From the NCBI RefSeq assembly GCF_028609805.1, contig NZ_CP063189.1, forward strand, positions 1,922,001-1,986,000: a stretch of DNA of 64,000 nucleotides. The letters run 5' to 3'. The translations under genes were made by a program, and so were the position numbers. The notes beneath the pieces were generated by a model that saw nothing but the letters and a program-made list of their open reading frames with translations, had not been told where the DNA came from and made no database searches. Below, piece after piece: positions 35,871 to 45,693 of the stretch. The DNA is from Corynebacterium massiliense DSM 45435. GTDB lineage: Bacteria; Actinomycetota; Actinomycetes; Mycobacteriales; Mycobacteriaceae. Positions within the stretch are counted from its first letter, which is position 1; every line of letters begins with the position of its first letter.

Positions 35871-37163
35871 CTACTGCTCGCGCAGCGCGCTGGCCAGCTT
35901 GTCTTGCGCCTGCCGCGCGCTGAGGAGGTCGCCGTCGTTGACCAGGAAGGCGAACGCGTACTGCGCGCCGGACTGGCCGGGCACGGTGCCCACCAGGGCC
36001 GACACCCCGGTGAGCGTGCCGGTCTTGGCACGTACGTAGCCGCGCCCGCTGAGGTCTGCGTACCGGTCGCTCAAGGTGCCGTCGCCGCCGGCGACCGGCA
36101 GGTACCCGAGAAGCGGCCGCAGCTGGGCGTCCTCGGTGCCCTGGGCGATGACCTGCGCCAGCGTCTTCGCCGGGATCCGATTGTCGGTGGACAGGCCCGA
36201 GTTGTCCTTGATCTCCACGCCGTGGGTGTCGATGCCATGCTCCGCCAGCACCGCCAAAGTCGCCGCCGTGTCACCGGCGAAGCTGGGCTCTTCGCCGCGG
36301 CTGGCCGCCAGCTCGCGCGCGATGGCCTCGGCCATGACGTTGTCGGAGTGCTTCATCATTTTCTCGGCGCGCTCGCTCAACGGTGCGGACTGGGTGCTGG
36401 CCACTACGTCGGCATCGGCAGGCGCCACGCCGTACTCAGCTGTTTGCGCCCCCAGCTTGTCCGCCAGGGCCCGCGCCACGTCCTTGGCCGGGGTGTGGCT
36501 GCGGGGCACGTCGCCGCCCTCCGCGCCCTGGCGCCCGCCGTAGAGCATCGCCGGTTCCATAGGCGCGACAAAGCCCTCATCGATGTTTTCCGGATCCCAG
36601 CCGGGCGCCTGGGTATCACCCGCCCACGCGCTGGTGTCCACGTATACGCCGGCCACGTTGGGCACGGCCTTTTTCACCTGCTCGGCCAGCTCGTCTATCT
36701 GCGCGGAGGACATCCACACGTCACCGGCGGCCTTGATGACCACGTTGTCCGGGCTCTGCCCGCGCACCACCTCGGTGGTAATCCGCTCGTCTTCGGGAAG
36801 CTGCCACGTGGCGGCCGCGGTGGTGAGCACCTTCGTCGATGACGCCGGCGTCAGCGGGCGGTCGGTGTCTTTTTCCCAGACCACCTCGCCGCTGGCCGTA
36901 TCGATGACCGCGCCGCCGAAGGTGGCCAGCGCGTCTTTGTCGAAGGCCTTGTCCAACGCCGCGGCGACGTCGCCGGCGGCGGGCGCCGGGGCGGGGTCCG
37001 GGTTCGGTGTCAGCATCTGCTCGGGCGTGTCCGCCACATACGCCGGCTCGTGGTGCAGATCCTTGTACTCGTTGTGCACCGCGACGCCGAAGGCCGCTGC
37101 CGATCCCACGACCGCCGCGGACGCAAGGGCCACTGCGCCCCACCACAGGTTCTTCGCTTTCAT
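35871..37163 (-). CDS. dacB: D-alanyl-D-alanine carboxypeptidase/endopeptidase (PBP4 type)
   Basis: Cell-wall peptidase. 430 aa with an N-terminal membrane anchor/signal (residues 7-28) and a Pro-rich linker. Active-site motifs: SSTK at 108-111 (nucleophile Ser and Lys), 'DNSGLSTDNRI' and 'RAKTGTLTGVSALVG' near the C-terminus. First gene of the operon leading to folK. Divergent from ppa with 132 bases between. Confidence 0.92.
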   Translation of the reverse strand: MKAKNLWWGAVALASAAVVGSAAAFGVAVHNEYKDLHHEPAYVADTPEQMLTPNPDPAPAPAAGDVAAALDKAFDKDALATFGGAVIDTASGEVVWEKDTDRPLTPASSTKVLTTAAATWQLPEDERITTEVVRGQSPDNVVIKAAGDVWMSSAQIDELAEQVKKAVPNVAGVYVDTSAWAGDTQAPGWDPENIDEGFVAPMEPAMLYGGRQGAEGGDVPRSHTPAKDVARALADKLGAQTAEYGVAPADADVVASTQSAPLSERAEKMMKHSDNVMAEAIARELAASRGEEPSFAGDTAATLAVLAEHGIDTHGVEIKDNSGLSTDNRIPAKTLAQVIAQGTEDAQLRPLLGYLPVAGGDGTLSDRYADLSGRGYVRAKTGTLTGVSALVGTVPGQSGAQYAFAFLVNDGDLLSARQAQDKLASALREQ

Positions 37164-37295
37164 CGTCTTAACACCCTACAACTGACTCGCCTGTGCCTTG
37201 CTGTTACTTGCGCCCGCGCAGTTGGCGGCGGGCACCTGCGGCTAAAGTAGTGCGTGCACGCAAGCGTTTCTACTACCACGGGAGGTTTAGTAACC

Positions 37296-37823
37296 GTGAG
37301 CATCGAAGTCATCATTGAGATCCCCAAGGGTTCCCGCAACAAGTACGAGGTGGATCACGAGTCCGGCCGCGTCTTCCTCGACCGCTACCTGTTCACCCCG
37401 ATGGCGTACCCGGCCGATTACGGCTTCATCGACAACACGCTTGCCGATGACGGCGATCCCCTCGACGCCCTCGTCATCACCCCGGAACCGGTCTTCCCGG
37501 GTGCGACCGTCATTGCCCGCCCGATCGGCGTGTTCAAGATGACCGACGAGGCCGGCGGCGACGACAAGCTGCTCTGCGTCATCGATGACGTCCGCTACGA
37601 GTCCTACCAAGACATCGATGACGTCGATGACTTTACCAAGAACGAGATCGAGCACTTCTTCGTCCACTACAAGGACCTTGAGCCAAACAAGGAAGTGCAG
37701 GGCTCTGGTTGGGGCAACCGCGAGGAGGCCGAGAAGATTCTGAAGGAGTCCTTGGAGAACTTTAAGGGCGACAACTCCCGCGAGAACCTCGAAGAGTCGA
37801 AGGAAGACAAGACCGTTAACTAA
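37296..37823 (+). CDS. ppa: Inorganic pyrophosphatase
   Basis: Hydrolyses pyrophosphate; soluble family I. 175 aa from GTG 37296, chosen for GGAGG at 37281-37285; an upstream in-frame start at 37254 is not supported. '[23 protein letters not shown]' contains the DxDPxD-like metal site. The C-terminal 20 residues are Glu/Lys-rich. Monocistronic, with its own terminator. Confidence 0.95.
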   Translation: MSIEVIIEIPKGSRNKYEVDHESGRVFLDRYLFTPMAYPADYGFIDNTLADDGDPLDALVITPEPVFPGATVIARPIGVFKMTDEAGGDDKLLCVIDDVRYESYQDIDDVDDFTKNEIEHFFVHYKDLEPNKEVQGSGWGNREEAEKILKESLENFKGDNSRENLEESKEDKTVN

Positions 37824-37859
37824 CGGCTGGCCGTTAATTCCAACGGCCTTATTTAGTGT

Positions 37860-37908
37860 AAGGCGCCCGCCGCGGAGAACCACTCTCTCCGGCGGGCGCC
37901 TTTCGTGT
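37860..37908 (+). terminator. Terminator after ppa
   Basis: Perfect 12-bp stem AAGGCGCCCGCC (37860-37871) / GGCGGGCGCCTT (37891-37902) with a T-containing tail. Confidence 0.85.
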
Positions 37909-38079
37909 TGTCCCCCGATCGGCCGTTCGCCGAAACCCAGCGCGCATCCACCTACCCCCGCGTGTTTCTGGCCATTTTGACCCCAGATCTGCGCGGATCG
38001 CGGCGAAAATGGCTTTTTCATGTACGGCGGCGGGCCTGCGTCACTTTCCCTGCCCTATCCCCGGCGCTAGAGTGTCTGT

Positions 38080-40659
38080 GTGCGAACTAGCTGGTATCTT
38101 TTCCTCCGCGATCTCAAGCGCCTGCTAAAAAACCGGCGGGTCTACGCCATCGTGTTGGGCGTCCTCATCACGCCGTCGTTGTATGCCTGGTTCAACATCA
38201 ACGCCTTCTGGGACCCGTACTCCGCCACCGAAAACATCCGGGTGGCGGTGGTCAGCGAGGACACGGGCGCGCCCGCGCCCGCCGGCGCCGGCGGTTCCCC
38301 CGGCGAGACAATCAACATTGGCAAAACGCTCACGGACAAACTCGCCGACAACGACAAGATGGGCTGGGAATTCCCCGATGCGGACACGGCCCACGAGGGC
38401 CTGATGAAGGGCGACTACTTCGCCGAAATCCGGGTGCCCGCCGACTTCAGCGAGAAGCTCACCCACTTAGTCGACGGCGACTACGCCCACCCCACGCTCG
38501 ACTATTACGTCAACGAGAAGGTCAACGGCATCGCCCCGTCAATTACCGATAAGGGCGCCAGCACCATCGGCACGACGATCACGGACACGTTCAAGCAGCA
38601 AGTCGCCGAAGCCACCGCGGAGCAGCTGCGCGATACCGGGATGGACGTGCGCGGCAAGGTGGATTCGGCCCGGGACAAAGCCTCCGGGAGCCTCGGCGAG
38701 GTCGCGGACAAGCTGGACGGTGCCAGCGCCACAGCCCAGGACTACCGCGGCCGGGTGGACGCGGCACGCCCGGCGCTCGCCAGTACCGCGGAGACCACCG
38801 ACTCCATCGACGGTGTCCTGGCGGACCTCGAGGGCACCCTGGGCGAGGTCGACGAGCTCACCCACACCCTCCAGGGGACGGTCGCGGAGTTCTCCGGCGC
38901 GAGCTCCACCGCGCTCATCGAGTCCACCAACGCGCTCCAGACCGGCGCCGCGCGTGCCGATGCCTCACTGACCGACACCACCGACCAACTGCGCTCCACC
39001 CAGCGCCGGGCGCAAACGGCGGCTGACGATGTCGACGGCATCGTCACACAGGGCGAGGACACCGTCGCCCAGCTGGAAGGTCTGGCCGGCGCCGTGCCGC
39101 TGCCGCCGGACGCGCAGCGTGACGTCGACGAGGTGGTCGGCTCCCTGCGCGAGCGCACCGACGCCGCCCGCGCCGTCCTCGATGGGCTGCACGAGGTCGA
39201 CCGCACCACCTCCCAGACCCTCGACTCGGTCGCCGGGCTCGGCGGGGAGCTGTCCGCCGCCGCCAACCAGGCCAGCGACTCCGCCCACGCCGCCAGCGAC
39301 GGCATCGCCGCCAACGCCCCGGTGGTCAGCGCGAAGCTCGCCGATCTCTCCGGCAGCGTGTCCAAGGTGAAGTCGGCGGTGGAGAGCCAGCGCGCGCTGC
39401 TCGGGCAGACGAAGGATTTGTTCGCGGGCATCGACAAGCAACTGCAATCGACCGTGGCCATCCTCGACCAGGTCAGCGGAGACCTGCACAACTACGCCGG
39501 CTCCGCGCGCGACACCGAGGCGGACATCGCCGCGCTGCTGACCACCGGCGATAACGAGGTGCTCAACGACATCGTCGCACTGCAGCCGGATAACGTCGGC
39601 GATTACCTGTCCAGCCCAGTGACCATCACGCAGCACGCGGTGTACCCCACCGAGAACTACGGCAGCGCGATGGCCTCGCTGTTTACCAACCTCTCGCTGT
39701 GGATCGGCGCGTTCATGCTCACCATCATCTACCGCGTGGAGGCCGATAGCGCCGGCTTCCGGCGCGTGACCGTGGGCCAGGGCTACCTGGGGCGCTTCTT
39801 CCTCTTCGCGCTCATGGCCACCCTGCAAGCCGTCGTGGTGATGACCGGCAACCTCGCCTTCGGCGTCCAGCACGCCTCCGTGCCGGGGATGTACGCCACC
39901 GCGATTTTTAACTCGATGTGCTACACCGCCATCGTCTACGCCCTCGTCGCCGCCCTGGGCCACGTCGGCCGCGGCCTCGCCATCTTCCTGCTCATGGTGC
40001 AAATCCCCGGCGCCTCCGGCCTCTACCCCATCGAGCTCATGCCGGACTTTTTCCGCGCCGTCTATCCCGTGCTGCCCTTCCGGTTCGGCATCGACGCGAT
40101 GCGCGAGACCGTCGTCGGCTTCTACGGCCACCACTACCTGCGCGACGTGTTCTCCCTCGCGCTGCTGGCCGCAGTGGTTTTCGCCGGCGGCTGGCTGTTC
40201 CGGCTGGCGCTGTCGCACTTCCACCTCATGTTCAACTCGCAGCTGGCGCGCTCGGAGCTCATCCGCAGCGAGAAGGTGGAGATCACCGGCTCGCCGTACC
40301 GCCTGTCGGACATCATGGCGGCCATCGGCGACCGCACCGAGTACCGCACGGAGGTGGACCGCCGCAGCCGGTTTATCCGGGACAACTACCGCGCGCTCAT
40401 TACCGCCGGCATCTTTTTCGGCGTGCTCGGCATCCTGGTCATCACCGGGTTGGCCGCCTTCGCGCACACGGACAAGACGATCATGCTCGCGCTCGCCGTC
40501 GTCTGGCTGCTTGTCGTCATCGTCTTTTTGACGGTGGTGGAATACCTCAAGCAGTCGGCCATCGACGCCCGCGCGGTCAGCCGCCTTGACGATGCCGAGC
40601 TGCGCGACGCCATCGTCCACCGCCACGACTCCCAAGCCCCTGCATCGGAGGTGGAGTAA
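38080..40659 (+). CDS. YhgE/Pip-family membrane protein 1
   Basis: 859 aa from GTG 38080. N-terminal TM segment in 'LLKNRRVYAIVLGVLITPSL' and the diagnostic 'YAWFNINAFWDPYSATENIRVAVV'. A large extracytoplasmic region (about residues 50-530) of Ala/Asp/Val-rich helical, coiled-coil-like sequence follows, then six hydrophobic segments of an ABC-2-like permease domain, and a cytoplasmic tail. Members include phage-infection proteins and type VII-associated EsaA relatives. The exact job in corynebacteria is unknown. The next gene is a paralogue starting at the stop. Confidence 0.85.
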   Translation: MRTSWYLFLRDLKRLLKNRRVYAIVLGVLITPSLYAWFNINAFWDPYSATENIRVAVVSEDTGAPAPAGAGGSPGETINIGKTLTDKLADNDKMGWEFPDADTAHEGLMKGDYFAEIRVPADFSEKLTHLVDGDYAHPTLDYYVNEKVNGIAPSITDKGASTIGTTITDTFKQQVAEATAEQLRDTGMDVRGKVDSARDKASGSLGEVADKLDGASATAQDYRGRVDAARPALASTAETTDSIDGVLADLEGTLGEVDELTHTLQGTVAEFSGASSTALIESTNALQTGAARADASLTDTTDQLRSTQRRAQTAADDVDGIVTQGEDTVAQLEGLAGAVPLPPDAQRDVDEVVGSLRERTDAARAVLDGLHEVDRTTSQTLDSVAGLGGELSAAANQASDSAHAASDGIAANAPVVSAKLADLSGSVSKVKSAVESQRALLGQTKDLFAGIDKQLQSTVAILDQVSGDLHNYAGSARDTEADIAALLTTGDNEVLNDIVALQPDNVGDYLSSPVTITQHAVYPTENYGSAMASLFTNLSLWIGAFMLTIIYRVEADSAGFRRVTVGQGYLGRFFLFALMATLQAVVVMTGNLAFGVQHASVPGMYATAIFNSMCYTAIVYALVAALGHVGRGLAIFLLMVQIPGASGLYPIELMPDFFRAVYPVLPFRFGIDAMRETVVGFYGHHYLRDVFSLALLAAVVFAGGWLFRLALSHFHLMFNSQLARSELIRSEKVEITGSPYRLSDIMAAIGDRTEYRTEVDRRSRFIRDNYRALITAGIFFGVLGILVITGLAAFAHTDKTIMLALAVVWLLVVIVFLTVVEYLKQSAIDARAVSRLDDAELRDAIVHRHDSQAPASEVE

Positions 40660-42840
40660 ATGCGCACCGCGCTGTCCATTACCGCGCACGATCTGCGCCG
40701 GCTCTACACCAACGTCATGACCGGCATCGTCATGGTGGGCCTGGTGGTCCTGCCGTGCTTTTTTGCCTGGTTCAACGTCCTGGCCACGTGGAACCCGTTT
40801 GGGAACACGCAGCGCTTCCAGGTCGCGGTGGCGAACGCGGACGAGGGTTTTTCCAGCGACATGCTGCCGCTCAAGGTCAGCGCCGGCGACATGGCGCTGT
40901 CCCAGTTAGCGCGCAACCACGACATGGACTGGGTGATCACCGACGAGGACCAGGCCATCGAGGGCGCGAAGTCCGGCGAGTACTACGCCGCCATCGTCTT
41001 GCCCAAAACGCTGAGCAAGGACATGTTCACCTTCTACGCCGGCGATGCGCACCCGAGCGAGATCTCCGTCTACGTCAACGAGAAGAAGTCCCCGCTGTCG
41101 CCCATGCTGGTCTCTTCCGGCAGCGAGGGTGTGAACGAAAAGATCAACGAATCGTTCACCCATACCCTCTCCGAGGTGGCCTTCGGCGTGGTGGACACGG
41201 TGCACGGCGCGCTGAACGATGACGACACGCACGCCGCCCTCGATTCCCTGGAGACCCGCCTGCGCAGCGGCCGCGACGACCTGAACTCCGCGGCGGGCAC
41301 CGCCGATGCCATCGCCGGGCTCGCGGACTCGACCGTGCCCGTGGTGGACAACGCGAACGGCATCGCGGGCTCGATGCGCGATTCTTTGGACTCGGTCGAC
41401 GCCGCCGACTTCGACGGCCTCGGCGGGGGCATCGCGGGCAGCGCCGGCGCGATTGGTGGCGCGCTCGGTGCGGCCGGCGAGGGGCTTGGCCCCGTCAAGG
41501 ATCAAGTGGACGAGATCCTGGCCAATGCCGGTGAGTCCCGGGAGGCGGCCGCGGCATCGCTTGACGATGTCGCCGCCCAAGTCAAGGTGTCCTCCGATCA
41601 GTACCGGGAGGTCCGCGATCGCCTGACCAACCAGCTCGGCCCCGCCCTGCCCCCGCAGGCCGGCCCGGCCATCGACGGCGCGCGGGCGGATCTCGATGAC
41701 GCCATCGCCCGCCTCGACGGTCTGCACGACCGGTTAACCGACGCCGCGACGCGCCTGCGCTCCGGCCCGGCGAGCACGAGCGACGCGGACAAGCAGGAGA
41801 TTCAGGCGTCCATCGCCACGGCCCGCGACGCCATCGCCGGGGTGCGCACCACCTTTGAGACCCAAGTGGTGCCCCAGGTGCAGCAGATCTCGGCCTCCCT
41901 GGACACCCTCAAGGGCGATGTGGCCGGTGCACGCGCGGACATCGATAAGACGATGTCCACCCTGGGGAACTCCCCGACTTCGCTGCGGGACACGCTCACC
42001 AACGCCGGCGGCGCGCTGCGCGGGCTTGCCGATGAGCTGCGCGGCACCGCCGGCAAGATGGACGAGGCCTTAGGCGCCGTCTACGACTCCAAGGAGACCG
42101 GCAACCTGGACAAGCTGGCTGAGGTCATCGCCGGCGACCCGGAGGAACTCGCCGATACGCTAGCCAAGCCGGTAGACATTGAGCGCCACGCCGTCTTTGA
42201 GCGCGCCAGCTTCGGCGCCGGCGTCGCGCCGCTCTACACCGTTCTCGCCCTGTGGGTCGGCGCGGTGCTGACGTGCGTGGCGGTGCGCACCGACAAGGAT
42301 TCGGTCCGCCAGAGCGTGCGTGCCGATGCCGACGTCACCGCCATCCAGCGCTACTTCGGCCGCTACCTCACCTTCGCCCTCACGGGGCTTTTGCAATCCA
42401 CGCTGCTCATCGGCGGGCTCATCGTCTACGTGGAGGTCAACCCCGCGCACCCGCTGCTGCTGTTCGTCGCCGGGTGGGTGGCCAGCCTGGTGTTCCAGCT
42501 GATGTGTTTCACCTTCGTGGACACCTTTGGCAACGCGGGCAAGGCCCTGGGCGTGCTGCTGCTCGTCCTGCAGGTCTCCGCCGCCGGCGGCGCCTACCCG
42601 CTGATGCTGCTGCCCGATTGGGTGAGTTCGGTGAGCCCCTGGCTGCCGGGCACCTACACCATCACCGCCATCCGCGCCGCGCTGTTCGGCACCTACGACG
42701 GCGACTTCACCAAGGCACTGGCGATGCTCAGCCTGTTCGTCCTCCCCACCCTCCTCATCGGCCTGGTCATCCGTCCGCTCATCGCCCGCCAGATCGCCGC
42801 CATCAACCAGGCGGTTGACGGTACTAAAGTAATGCAGTGA
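40660..42840 (+). CDS. YhgE/Pip-family membrane protein 2
   Basis: 726 aa, ATG 40660 directly after the stop of its paralogue, so the two are co-translated. Same layout: 'FFAWFNVLATWNPFGNTQRFQVAV' near the N-terminus, a long extracytoplasmic helical region with Gly/Ala/Asp runs, and a C-terminal group of about six TM segments. The pair may form a heteromeric complex; a transport or cell-surface assembly role is only inferred. Confidence 0.85.
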   Translation: MRTALSITAHDLRRLYTNVMTGIVMVGLVVLPCFFAWFNVLATWNPFGNTQRFQVAVANADEGFSSDMLPLKVSAGDMALSQLARNHDMDWVITDEDQAIEGAKSGEYYAAIVLPKTLSKDMFTFYAGDAHPSEISVYVNEKKSPLSPMLVSSGSEGVNEKINESFTHTLSEVAFGVVDTVHGALNDDDTHAALDSLETRLRSGRDDLNSAAGTADAIAGLADSTVPVVDNANGIAGSMRDSLDSVDAADFDGLGGGIAGSAGAIGGALGAAGEGLGPVKDQVDEILANAGESREAAAASLDDVAAQVKVSSDQYREVRDRLTNQLGPALPPQAGPAIDGARADLDDAIARLDGLHDRLTDAATRLRSGPASTSDADKQEIQASIATARDAIAGVRTTFETQVVPQVQQISASLDTLKGDVAGARADIDKTMSTLGNSPTSLRDTLTNAGGALRGLADELRGTAGKMDEALGAVYDSKETGNLDKLAEVIAGDPEELADTLAKPVDIERHAVFERASFGAGVAPLYTVLALWVGAVLTCVAVRTDKDSVRQSVRADADVTAIQRYFGRYLTFALTGLLQSTLLIGGLIVYVEVNPAHPLLLFVAGWVASLVFQLMCFTFVDTFGNAGKALGVLLLVLQVSAAGGAYPLMLLPDWVSSVSPWLPGTYTITAIRAALFGTYDGDFTKALAMLSLFVLPTLLIGLVIRPLIARQIAAINQAVDGTKVMQ

Positions 42841-42904
42841 ACGACAGTACTAAGTGATTCAAAAAAGCGCCTGTTGACAACTTATGCGAAGCCGCACACT
42901 CCGC

Positions 42905-43789
42905 CTAGCCACGGGAGGTTTCAGGGCTTTCCGCCGCGATATGATCCACCATTGCGTCAACCACCCACGGATAGTATGTAACGTGGGACACGTCACCCTG
43001 CATGAACGAAGGAAGATTCTCAACAAACTGGGGGAGATTCTCAGTCGCTTGAATCACCTCAGCTGACATCGGGCGCAGAGGATCAAATTTCCGCCCCGGT
43101 TCCGTAGCGTCCTTGGTTGTTGCATCCTTACTCAAAACATCACGATTGCAGATCCAATCTTCCGAATCACAAATATTCAGGACCTTATCCGCACCGGATC
43201 CGTACTTTCGGCGGCCAAGGATTCCGGTCGCACTCTGCGAGGCTCCACCAATGATTTTGGTGCCACCATTGTGCGGGTCTGAAAGCAAGGAAACGGGTTT
43301 TAGTCGCTTAGCTTGAATAGGCCCACGCCCGTCGAACACATCTTCCGCTATCCGGCCCGCGATATCAGCGCCCTCAGAGTAACCTGCAAGAGCAAAGTCG
43401 GAGTCGGGGCACTTCCGTGCTGCCTGCTTAAGGAACGACAAACCACCGTGATAGCCCTCTCTTTGAGAGCGCTCGTATGACTGCATGAACCATGGAGTTG
43501 CGTTGTAAGAAAGCGTCCGCGTCGCCACCCCCCGCTGCTCAAGCTTGGCCGTCACTTTCCGCGTCTGAAGTCCGTGCGGGATAGATTCCGGAATTGCCGC
43601 CAAAGAATTCAAAGCTCCCGGCACAACAAGCGCTACGACTGGAGTGCAGTCTGGAATATCGTGGAGGTCTCCCACGATAGCTCCCGAGACGCTCGCCGAA
43701 GCAGTTGGTGCCGCTAGGCCTAGCGCAGCCACCCCGGCCATCGAAAGTGCTAATAACTTCAGATTGCAACGGCTCATTTTAGAAGACAC
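42905..43789 (-). CDS. Secreted cutinase-family esterase
   Basis: 294 aa. GTG 43789 has GGAG seven bases upstream; ATG 43777 is an alternative. The signal peptide ends about residue 33 (TASAS). The serine-hydrolase nucleophile motif is GYSEGA, the form used in cutinase/Culp-like enzymes of mycolate-containing bacteria, followed by 'SLLSDPHNGG'. Catalytic Asp/His are likely around the 'CDSEDWICNRD' and 'VSHVTYYPW' regions. Base composition is markedly less GC-rich than the YhgE/Pip genes. It is on the same strand as the CYP102 operon, 203 bases downstream of the ligase. Confidence 0.82.
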   Translation of the reverse strand: MSSKMSRCNLKLLALSMAGVAALGLAAPTASASVSGAIVGDLHDIPDCTPVVALVVPGALNSLAAIPESIPHGLQTRKVTAKLEQRGVATRTLSYNATPWFMQSYERSQREGYHGGLSFLKQAARKCPDSDFALAGYSEGADIAGRIAEDVFDGRGPIQAKRLKPVSLLSDPHNGGTKIIGGASQSATGILGRRKYGSGADKVLNICDSEDWICNRDVLSKDATTKDATEPGRKFDPLRPMSAEVIQATENLPQFVENLPSFMQGDVSHVTYYPWVVDAMVDHIAAESPETSRG

Positions 43790-43992
43790 AGTAATTCTCC
43801 ATGGCCTAACCTAGTTTCGCCAACTAAGTATAGCAGGATTACTGAACACGCATAGTACACCCGATGCCGTTGCGAACCTCCACCCCGACTATTCAAACAG
43901 ACGTCCAGGACGCTTCGAAATAGACACCGCGTACCCCGCGGATTCAACAACCGAGCGTACGCGCACAAGGGGGGACATATAGCCGCCCCGAT

Positions 43993-45684
43993 TTAAGCGG
44001 TCGAATGATCCGGCAACTGAGGCCTAATCACCTTACCCATGGCGTTCCTGGGGAAGTCATGGACGAAAAAGACGTCACGGGGCACATGTGCGTCAGAGAG
44101 TCCGGTTCGCAGGAGTTCTTTGACGACATCCTCGTTCAACTCGTCTTCACTAATCCCGTCCTCGCGGATTACGTAGCAACGCAAGGCCTGCCCGAATTTA
44201 TCGTCACGGACACCATGAACGTGTACTTCCGAAACGCGCTCGTCACGAATGAGGACGTCTTCGAGCTCCGACGGAAAAATCTTCTCCGCGAACTGGGTAA
44301 TAACCAGATCATCCGCGCGCCCAACGACATAAAGACGATCCCCCTTACGGTAGCCCTTATCGCCCATACGAATCAGACCGTTGTTGACCGTCGGCTTAAT
44401 GTCTGGATCGGTATACCCGACAAACATATCGTAGCAACCGGCATAGACCTCGCCCATTTCACCATCGGGCACTGGGTTTCCGTCGTCATCGAGGATTTCG
44501 ACCATCGCACCAGGGTATATTCTGCCGGTAAGCAAGGGGTCAGACGCCAACATACGCCCCGGGCTCATAGCAATGGCAGATGTTTCGGTTGACCCGTAAC
44601 TATTAACCAGAACGGGCCCAAAGTACTTCGCCATACTTTCGACTTCGAACGGGGTTAAGGGACTACCAGAAGAAGTAATCCATTCTAACCCACTTACCCC
44701 AGCGGACTCTCGTTTATCGAGTTCTGAGATCATCGCACGAAGACGAGAAGCCGACGAGCACCAGCCGTTTACTTTATAGTCCTTAAGGACTTGGAGCGTT
44801 TGCTCAGACGAGTGTTTGCGCCGCGTAATGATTGTAGACCCAGTCACTAGAGTGACCATCATAATGCCCCATCCATAAAAGTGGAACAGTGTTCCCTGAA
44901 CAAACACGTTCATTCCCCGTCGCCAAGGTACGGTTGCCAGCGCCGGGGCAATCCCCTGCGGGGAAAGCAACTGTCGACGGATGACACCTTTCGGCATACC
45001 CGTCGTCCCTGAGGTCATGACAACATGCTGGGACTTCGTGGGTTTCTCAGGAAGCCGATCCTCTCCCGTGTTTAGGACAGTGTTATCGATAATCTGCTTA
45101 AGGGTATCGGCTCGGTCAAGAGCTTTCTCGTCATCAACGAAACCGATGATGATGTCAAACTGTTCCTTTGTCTCCGGAAGCAAGCGATCATAAAATTCCT
45201 GATCCACGACAAAAGCATCGATATCATGAAACCCGAGCACCTTGTGAATCTGCTGTCCTGAGCTATTCGCATTGATCATGAAGATGTGGTAGCCCAGCAT
45301 CTGTCGAGCACAAAGTGGAAATACGGCTGCGCGTCCGTTGAGTGCCATTACGGCAACATTGTCACCTTCATGCACCCCTCGTTCTTGCAGACCGTGGGCT
45401 AGGCGGTAAACACGATCAAAAAACTCTAGGTATGTGAGTTCACCTTCCTCATCAACAAAGCCAAGTTCATCCGGGTACTTTTTGGCGTTTATAGCGAGAG
45501 TCCCGGATTCAAGGCTTCCCCAGCGCCGACGAATTGCAACCTCTTCCCTTAGCGAAGACAGAGAAGACGGTTTTTCAAGAATCTTTGACTCGCGCATCGC
45601 GCGAAGAAAGAAGAAAAACTGCTTCATCACTTCAGCACGGCTAACGCCGTGCTCGGAGGATGGCTTAAGAGTATAGGTCGACAT
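43993..45684 (-). CDS. AMP-binding acyl-CoA synthetase-like ligase
   Basis: Adenylate-forming ligase, 563 aa. 'VVMTSGTTGMPKGV' is the P-loop (A3), 'VNSYGSTETSAIAM' is A5 and 'PRNAMGKVIR' holds the A10 lysine. The A8 hinge reads 'GRADDLVITQFAEKIFPSELED', in which the usual glycine pair of FadD enzymes (GGE) is FAE. The ATG at 45684 has GAGGAC just upstream and lies 9 bases after the P450 stop, so the two are co-transcribed. A fatty or hydroxy-fatty acid substrate is inferred from the neighbour. Confidence 0.85.
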   Translation of the reverse strand: MSTYTLKPSSEHGVSRAEVMKQFFFFLRAMRESKILEKPSSLSSLREEVAIRRRWGSLESGTLAINAKKYPDELGFVDEEGELTYLEFFDRVYRLAHGLQERGVHEGDNVAVMALNGRAAVFPLCARQMLGYHIFMINANSSGQQIHKVLGFHDIDAFVVDQEFYDRLLPETKEQFDIIIGFVDDEKALDRADTLKQIIDNTVLNTGEDRLPEKPTKSQHVVMTSGTTGMPKGVIRRQLLSPQGIAPALATVPWRRGMNVFVQGTLFHFYGWGIMMVTLVTGSTIITRRKHSSEQTLQVLKDYKVNGWCSSASRLRAMISELDKRESAGVSGLEWITSSGSPLTPFEVESMAKYFGPVLVNSYGSTETSAIAMSPGRMLASDPLLTGRIYPGAMVEILDDDGNPVPDGEMGEVYAGCYDMFVGYTDPDIKPTVNNGLIRMGDKGYRKGDRLYVVGRADDLVITQFAEKIFPSELEDVLIRDERVSEVHVHGVRDDKFGQALRCYVIREDGISEDELNEDVVKELLRTGLSDAHVPRDVFFVHDFPRNAMGKVIRPQLPDHSTA

Positions 45685-45693
45685 AAGTCCTCA

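Noticed and set aside
44005..44592. 195-codon plus-strand frame in the low-G+C island
   Set aside because: Antisense of the AMP-binding ligase; no ribosome site or motif.
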